Shown in pieces: positions 6,892 to 9,546 of a stretch of 9,546 nt of DNA (within the stretch, counting starts at the first letter, position 1; each line of letters opens with the position of its first letter). The notes beneath the pieces are model-generated. The model ran no database searches. It was not told the origin of the DNA and saw only the letters and a program-made list of their open reading frames with translations. Made by a program: the position numbers and the translations under genes. Origin of the DNA: an uncultured Lachnospiraceae bacterium (GTDB lineage: Bacteria > Bacillota > Clostridia > Lachnospirales > Lachnospiraceae); NCBI GenBank assembly GCA_902764045.1, contig CACWUI010000038.1:1-9546 (forward strand). The letters run 5' to 3'.

Positions 6892-7537
6892 TCAACTCTC
6901 ACCTAAAAGCTTTTTTAAAAAAGTTCTTCTGTGCTCGGGTACGGGACCGTATCTTAAAATAGCCTCGGTATGAGCCTTGGTGCCGTAACCCTTATGCTTT
7001 TCAAAACCGTACTCCGGATACTTTTTCCCCAGTTCGACCATAAGCCTGTCCCTGGTAACCTTGGCAAGTATGCTTGCTGCAGCAATGGACACGCTTTTGG
7101 CATCTCCCTTGATGATGGGCACCTGCTTTATTTGAATGCCTGGAACGGTCACCGCGTCATTCAGGCAGATATCAGGCTGCGGATCCAGGGCTTCCACGGC
7201 CTTTCTCATTGCTTCATAAGTTGCCTGAAGGATGTTGATCTCGTCTATCCTTTCATGGTCAACTATCCCTATCCCGTAGGACACGGCTTTTTCCTTTATC
7301 TCATCAAAAAGAGCCTCTCTTTTTTTCTCAGAGAGTTTTTTTGAATCATATAAGAAATAATATTTCTTCATCCTTCGGAAGCATCACTGCCGCCGCCACC
7401 ACAGGCCCCGCCAGGGGACCCCGTCCGGCCTCGTCCACACCACAGATGAGACCCATGTCCGCATATTCTTTTTCGTATGCGCTCATGTCTGCGAGACGCC
7501 TGCGCTCCTCTTCCAGTTTTTCGGGTTTAATGTTCAT
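6892..7537 (-). pseudogene. rnhB: Ribonuclease HII, split by a one-base frameshift
   Basis: RNase HII cuts the RNA strand of RNA/DNA hybrids and starts removal of ribonucleotides misincorporated in DNA. The gene reads in two frames. The first part (ATG at 7537, GGAG about 7 bases upstream) encodes 63 residues with the catalytic ICGVDEAGRGPLAGPVVAAAV (Asp35, Glu36) and stops at TGA 7348-7346. The second frame continues with YDSKKLSEKKREALFDEI, NILQATYEAMRKAVEA, LNDAV, IIKGDAKSVSIAAASILAKV and HKGYGTKAH to the stop at 6892. Removing one base near 7351 joins them into a normal 214-residue protein with all catalytic acids. Both halves are otherwise undamaged, so the mutation is very recent or a sequencing error. 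As written, neither fragment contains a complete active site. It starts 4 bases after rbgA. Confidence 0.9.
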
Positions 7538-7541
7538 AGCT

Positions 7542-8414
7542 TTACTCCGGTCTCTCCAGGCTCATTTCCCCCAGCCTTCCGTTTCTGAAATCATCCATTA
7601 TGATCCCGGCGGTCTTTTCATAATCGATGATCCCGCCTCTCTTCAGCGCGCCCCTTCTCTCTCCGATAGCCTCCATTGTCTCTAACGGCTCTTCTTCAGG
7701 CACTTCGTATCTGTTTATAATACTTCCGGGATAAGCAGGTATTATCCACTTCACAAGATCAAGGGCGAGCTCGTCAATGTTCAGGTTGTTATCATTAAGA
7801 GATCCTATAAATGCCAGACGCATTCCGGATTCCTGACTTAAAGGTTTAACATATAACACTCCCGGCGTATCCAGAAGTTCTCTCCCCTTTCGTATCCTAA
7901 TCCACTGCTTCCCCTTGGTTACTCCGGGGCGGTTCCCAGTCTTTGTTCCTGCTTTTCCCGCAAAAGAGTTGATAAAAGTCGACTTCCCCACATTAGGTAT
8001 ACCCGTGACCATAATCTTTATGCTACGCTCCGAAAGTTTTCCTCCGGCAGCCTCCACAGCTTTTGCAAGACGCGTATCTGCTCCCGAATACTTTTCATCC
8101 ACAAGTTTGTCAACCAAGGCATTTATCCTGTTGATATCTTCTTTTTTCTTAGCATCAATCGCAATGGCGTTTATCTTTTTTGCTTTGTAGTACTCCATCC
8201 ATCTCTTTGTAACGGAGTCATCTGCCATGTCCCTCTTATTTAATATAAGGATATGTATCTTACCTTTTGAGAGATCTGCAATATTGGGATTCCTGGTACT
8301 TTCCGGCGCTCTAGCATCGACCAGTTCTAAAAGAACATCTATCGACTTTACATCCTCACGCATAGTCTTTAATGCCTTGGCCATGTGACCCGGATACCAT
8401 TGATAATTGTTCAT
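7542..8414 (-). CDS. rbgA: Ribosome biogenesis GTPase RbgA (YlqF)
   Basis: A 290-residue circularly permuted GTPase that promotes late 50S assembly. It opens with the family signature YQWYPGHMAKALKTM (4-18). The motifs occur in the permuted order: G4 NKRD (59-62), G5-like IDAKK (86-90), G1 GIPNVGKST (138-146), G2 region GNRPGVTKGKQW (160-171) and G3 DTPG (182-185). The C-terminal part (about 190-290) is the helical RNA-binding domain. The length matches B. subtilis RbgA (about 282). The ATG is preceded by GAGGA, itself directly after the T run of the hairpin at 8426-8453. rbgA upstream of rnhB is also the B. subtilis order. A dedicated promoter cannot be placed in the 50-base gap, so transcription must read through the hairpin or start within rplS. 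Confidence 0.96.
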   Translation of the reverse strand: MNNYQWYPGHMAKALKTMREDVKSIDVLLELVDARAPESTRNPNIADLSKGKIHILILNKRDMADDSVTKRWMEYYKAKKINAIAIDAKKKEDINRINALVDKLVDEKYSGADTRLAKAVEAAGGKLSERSIKIMVTGIPNVGKSTFINSFAGKAGTKTGNRPGVTKGKQWIRIRKGRELLDTPGVLYVKPLSQESGMRLAFIGSLNDNNLNIDELALDLVKWIIPAYPGSIINRYEVPEEEPLETMEAIGERRGALKRGGIIDYEKTAGIIMDDFRNGRLGEMSLERPE

Positions 8415-8425
8415 TCTTTTTCCTC

Positions 8426-8453
8426 AAAAAGCGGTCCGAACCCGAACCGCTTT
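8426..8453 (-). terminator. Probable intrinsic terminator after rplS
   Basis: On the minus strand an 11-bp stem (arms AAAGCGGTTCG and CGGACCGCTTT, one G-T pair) closes a GGTT loop and ends in a run of five T, three of them inside the stem. It starts 11 bases after the rplS stop. The T run is short, so termination may be partial. The rbgA Shine-Dalgarno GAGGA begins at the very next base. Confidence 0.72.
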
Positions 8454-8464
8454 GATCAATAGTA

Positions 8465-8812
8465 TTATTTAACCAGCGCCTTAACCTTAGCCGCCTTACC
8501 CTTTCTCTCACGAAGGTAGTACAGCTTGGCTCTTCTTGCCTTACCTTCTCTTACCACCTTAACATCCTCTACATTGGGAGAATGAACGGGGAATGTCTTC
8601 TCAACGCCTACGCCGTTTGAAAGTTTTCTTACGGTAAATGTCTTGCGCGCGCCTGTACCCTGCTTCTTAATAACAGTACCCTCAAAAATCTGTGTTCTCT
8701 CGCGGTTTCCCTCTTTGATCCTGTTGGAAACCTTTACCACATCACCAACCTTGAACTCAGGTATCTCTGACTTCATCTGGCCGGCTTCAATTTCAGAAAT
8801 AAAATCTTTCAT
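8465..8812 (-). CDS. rplS: 50S ribosomal protein L19
   Basis: A 115-residue ribosomal protein located at the 30S-50S interface of the large subunit. The protein follows the L19 family along its whole length: FKVGDVVKVSNRIKEGNRER (residues 20-39), QIFEGTVIKKQG, TFTVRKLSNGVGVEKTFPVHSP and the C-terminal RRAKLYYLRERKGKAAKVK. The length equals B. subtilis L19. Two adjacent ATG codons exist at 8815 and 8812. AGGAGG lies only 2 bases before the first and 5 before the second, so 8812 is preferred; the difference is one Met. It follows rimM by about 15 bases, without the usual trmD between them, and is followed by a terminator-like hairpin. Confidence 0.97.
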   Translation of the reverse strand: MKDFISEIEAGQMKSEIPEFKVGDVVKVSNRIKEGNRERTQIFEGTVIKKQGTGARKTFTVRKLSNGVGVEKTFPVHSPNVEDVKVVREGKARRAKLYYLRERKGKAAKVKALVK

Positions 8813-8829
8813 CATGTCCTCCTACTATT

Positions 8830-9345
8830 TTATAAATCCAATAAACCATCGATCAAATGAACCCTTGTAACTTTCGCTTCCGTATCATGCCCCAAAACGC
8901 ATTGGGGGATGACAGGCACAAGCAGGTCCTTTCCTTCAGGTCTTTTAACTACATATACATTATTGGCAGATGATGTAATAACATCCTTTATCACTCCCAG
9001 CTCTTCTCCGGTATCGGCGACCACTTTGTTTCCTATCAGGTCGCAGATAAAATATTCGCCGGGTTTTAACTCAACGGCATCCTTACGTTCCACCAAAAGA
9101 TCTTTCTTCACAAACCCAAGCACGTCGTTGATATTCTCATAGCCCTTAAAGCCAAGGATCACAAACTGCTTGAAATATTTGACAGAACTCACCTCAAGGG
9201 GGATACGCTCTCTTTTGGCGTCAACCATGCAGGTCTTTAATTCATCGAACCTCCGGACATCATCCGTGGTGGGAAAAACCTTCACCTCACCCCTGATACC
9301 GTGGGTGGTAACGATAACTCCTACCCTCAGATAATCCTCAGCCAT
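8830..9345 (-). CDS. rimM: Ribosome maturation factor RimM
   Basis: A 171-residue 30S maturation factor that binds ribosomal protein S19 and assists 16S 3' domain (head) assembly. The N-terminal RimM domain starts with YLRVGVIVTTHGIRGEVKVFP (residues 5-25), including the conserved THGIRGE turn. A C-terminal PRC-barrel domain runs from about 93 (LKPGEYFICDLIGNKV) to the end (LLVPVIPQCVLGHD, VHLIDGLLDL). The length is typical and the end is complete, so the absence of trmD downstream is not due to truncation of rimM. The ATG overlaps the end of the KH-domain gene by 8 bases, with GAGGG about 9 bases upstream. Confidence 0.96.
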   Translation of the reverse strand: MAEDYLRVGVIVTTHGIRGEVKVFPTTDDVRRFDELKTCMVDAKRERIPLEVSSVKYFKQFVILGFKGYENINDVLGFVKKDLLVERKDAVELKPGEYFICDLIGNKVVADTGEELGVIKDVITSSANNVYVVKRPEGKDLLVPVIPQCVLGHDTEAKVTRVHLIDGLLDL

Positions 9346-9546
9346 CGATACTGACCCTCACTTTTTTGCCGGATTCATTCGCTGCAACTTCCACCAGTGT
9401 CCTGATGGCCTTGGCGATCTTACCGGACTTTCCGATAACCTTGCCCATGTCCTCGGGAGCCGTAGTGAGATGTATCGTCACCTCGTCATCCTTTGATACC
9501 GACTCAATCTTTACACTGTCGGGGCTGTTTACCAGCGATCTGGCTA
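9338..9546 (-). CDS. khpA: KH-domain RNA-binding protein KhpA (YlqC), C-terminal part (cut by right edge)
   Basis: The last 68 codons of a gene whose start lies beyond base 9546. KhpA proteins are small (about 75-80 residues) single-KH-domain RNA binders, often acting with KhpB, and linked to RNA regulation and cell-shape control in Gram-positive bacteria. The visible part includes SVKIESVSKDDEVTIHL, PEDMGKVIGKSGKIAKAIRT with the GxxG nucleic-acid-binding loop (G-K-S-G), and a final strand KKVRVSIDG. Only about the first 10 residues should be missing. It overlaps rimM by 8 bases. The rpsP-khpA-rimM order is standard in Firmicutes, so rpsP (S16) is expected just outside the window. Confidence 0.93.
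   Translation of the reverse strand, partial: ARSLVNSPDSVKIESVSKDDEVTIHLTTAPEDMGKVIGKSGKIAKAIRTLVEVAANESGKKVRVSIDG

Noticed and set aside
7346..7354. Programmed +1 frameshifting in rnhB, in the style of prfB.
   Set aside because: The site reads CTT ATA TGA: the stop is not next to the slippery CTT codon and no internal Shine-Dalgarno or stimulatory structure is evident. I know of no recoded rnhB. An extra base is simpler.
1..9546. Search for mobile elements, CRISPR, toxin-antitoxin or defence genes, tRNAs and riboswitches.
   Set aside because: Nearly all bases are covered by conserved core genes on one strand; no gap exceeds about 55 bases. I saw no direct-repeat arrays, terminal inverted repeats, transposase motifs or tRNA-like folds by eye.

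Overview
The window is a gene-dense stretch of core (housekeeping) bacterial chromosome. Every supported gene lies on the minus strand, so transcription runs from the right edge to the left edge. The protein families, their order and the protein sequences (RNase HII, PlsY, GpsA, the coiled-coil protein after coaD, the RsmF-type methyltransferase) look most like an anaerobic Firmicute of the Lachnospiraceae (Clostridia). That placement is recognition from memory, not a database result. I see no mobile element, phage gene, CRISPR array, tRNA or rRNA.

Layout in transcription order. (1) 9546-8465 is a ribosomal protein/assembly block: the C-terminal part of a KH-domain RNA-binding protein (khpA, cut by the edge), rimM (30S maturation) and rplS (ribosomal protein L19). 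trmD, which usually sits between rimM and rplS, is not there. A hairpin followed by a short T run (8426-8453) ends the block. (2) 8414-6525 holds rbgA (50S assembly GTPase), rnhB (RNase HII, broken by a one-base frameshift) and yraN (UPF0102). (3) 6522-3512 holds der (double GTPase for 50S assembly), plsY and gpsA; the last two catalyse consecutive steps at the entry of phospholipid synthesis. (4) 3498-1 holds rsmD (16S rRNA m2G methyltransferase), coaD (coenzyme A synthesis), an uncharacterised coiled-coil protein, an RsmF-type m5C rRNA methyltransferase and the start of an RluA-family pseudouridine synthase that runs off the left edge.

Most junctions are stop/start overlaps or gaps under 20 bases with a Shine-Dalgarno sequence inside the upstream gene. 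From rbgA leftward the genes therefore look like one long, translationally coupled transcription unit. The common theme is ribosome maturation, with membrane-lipid and CoA synthesis genes embedded in it. No gap exceeds 55 bases.

Two genes carry lesions. In gpsA a run of 17 identical bases replaces exactly the five codons preceding a conserved His-Ala-Glu-Glu segment, where the family has a Ser-Gly-Pro-Ser type motif. In rnhB one extra base splits the reading frame. Both are more likely sequence or assembly errors than biology. I found no convincing new system; the best leads are these two lesions, the missing trmD, the terminator abutting the rbgA ribosome-binding site, and the uncharacterised coiled-coil gene.
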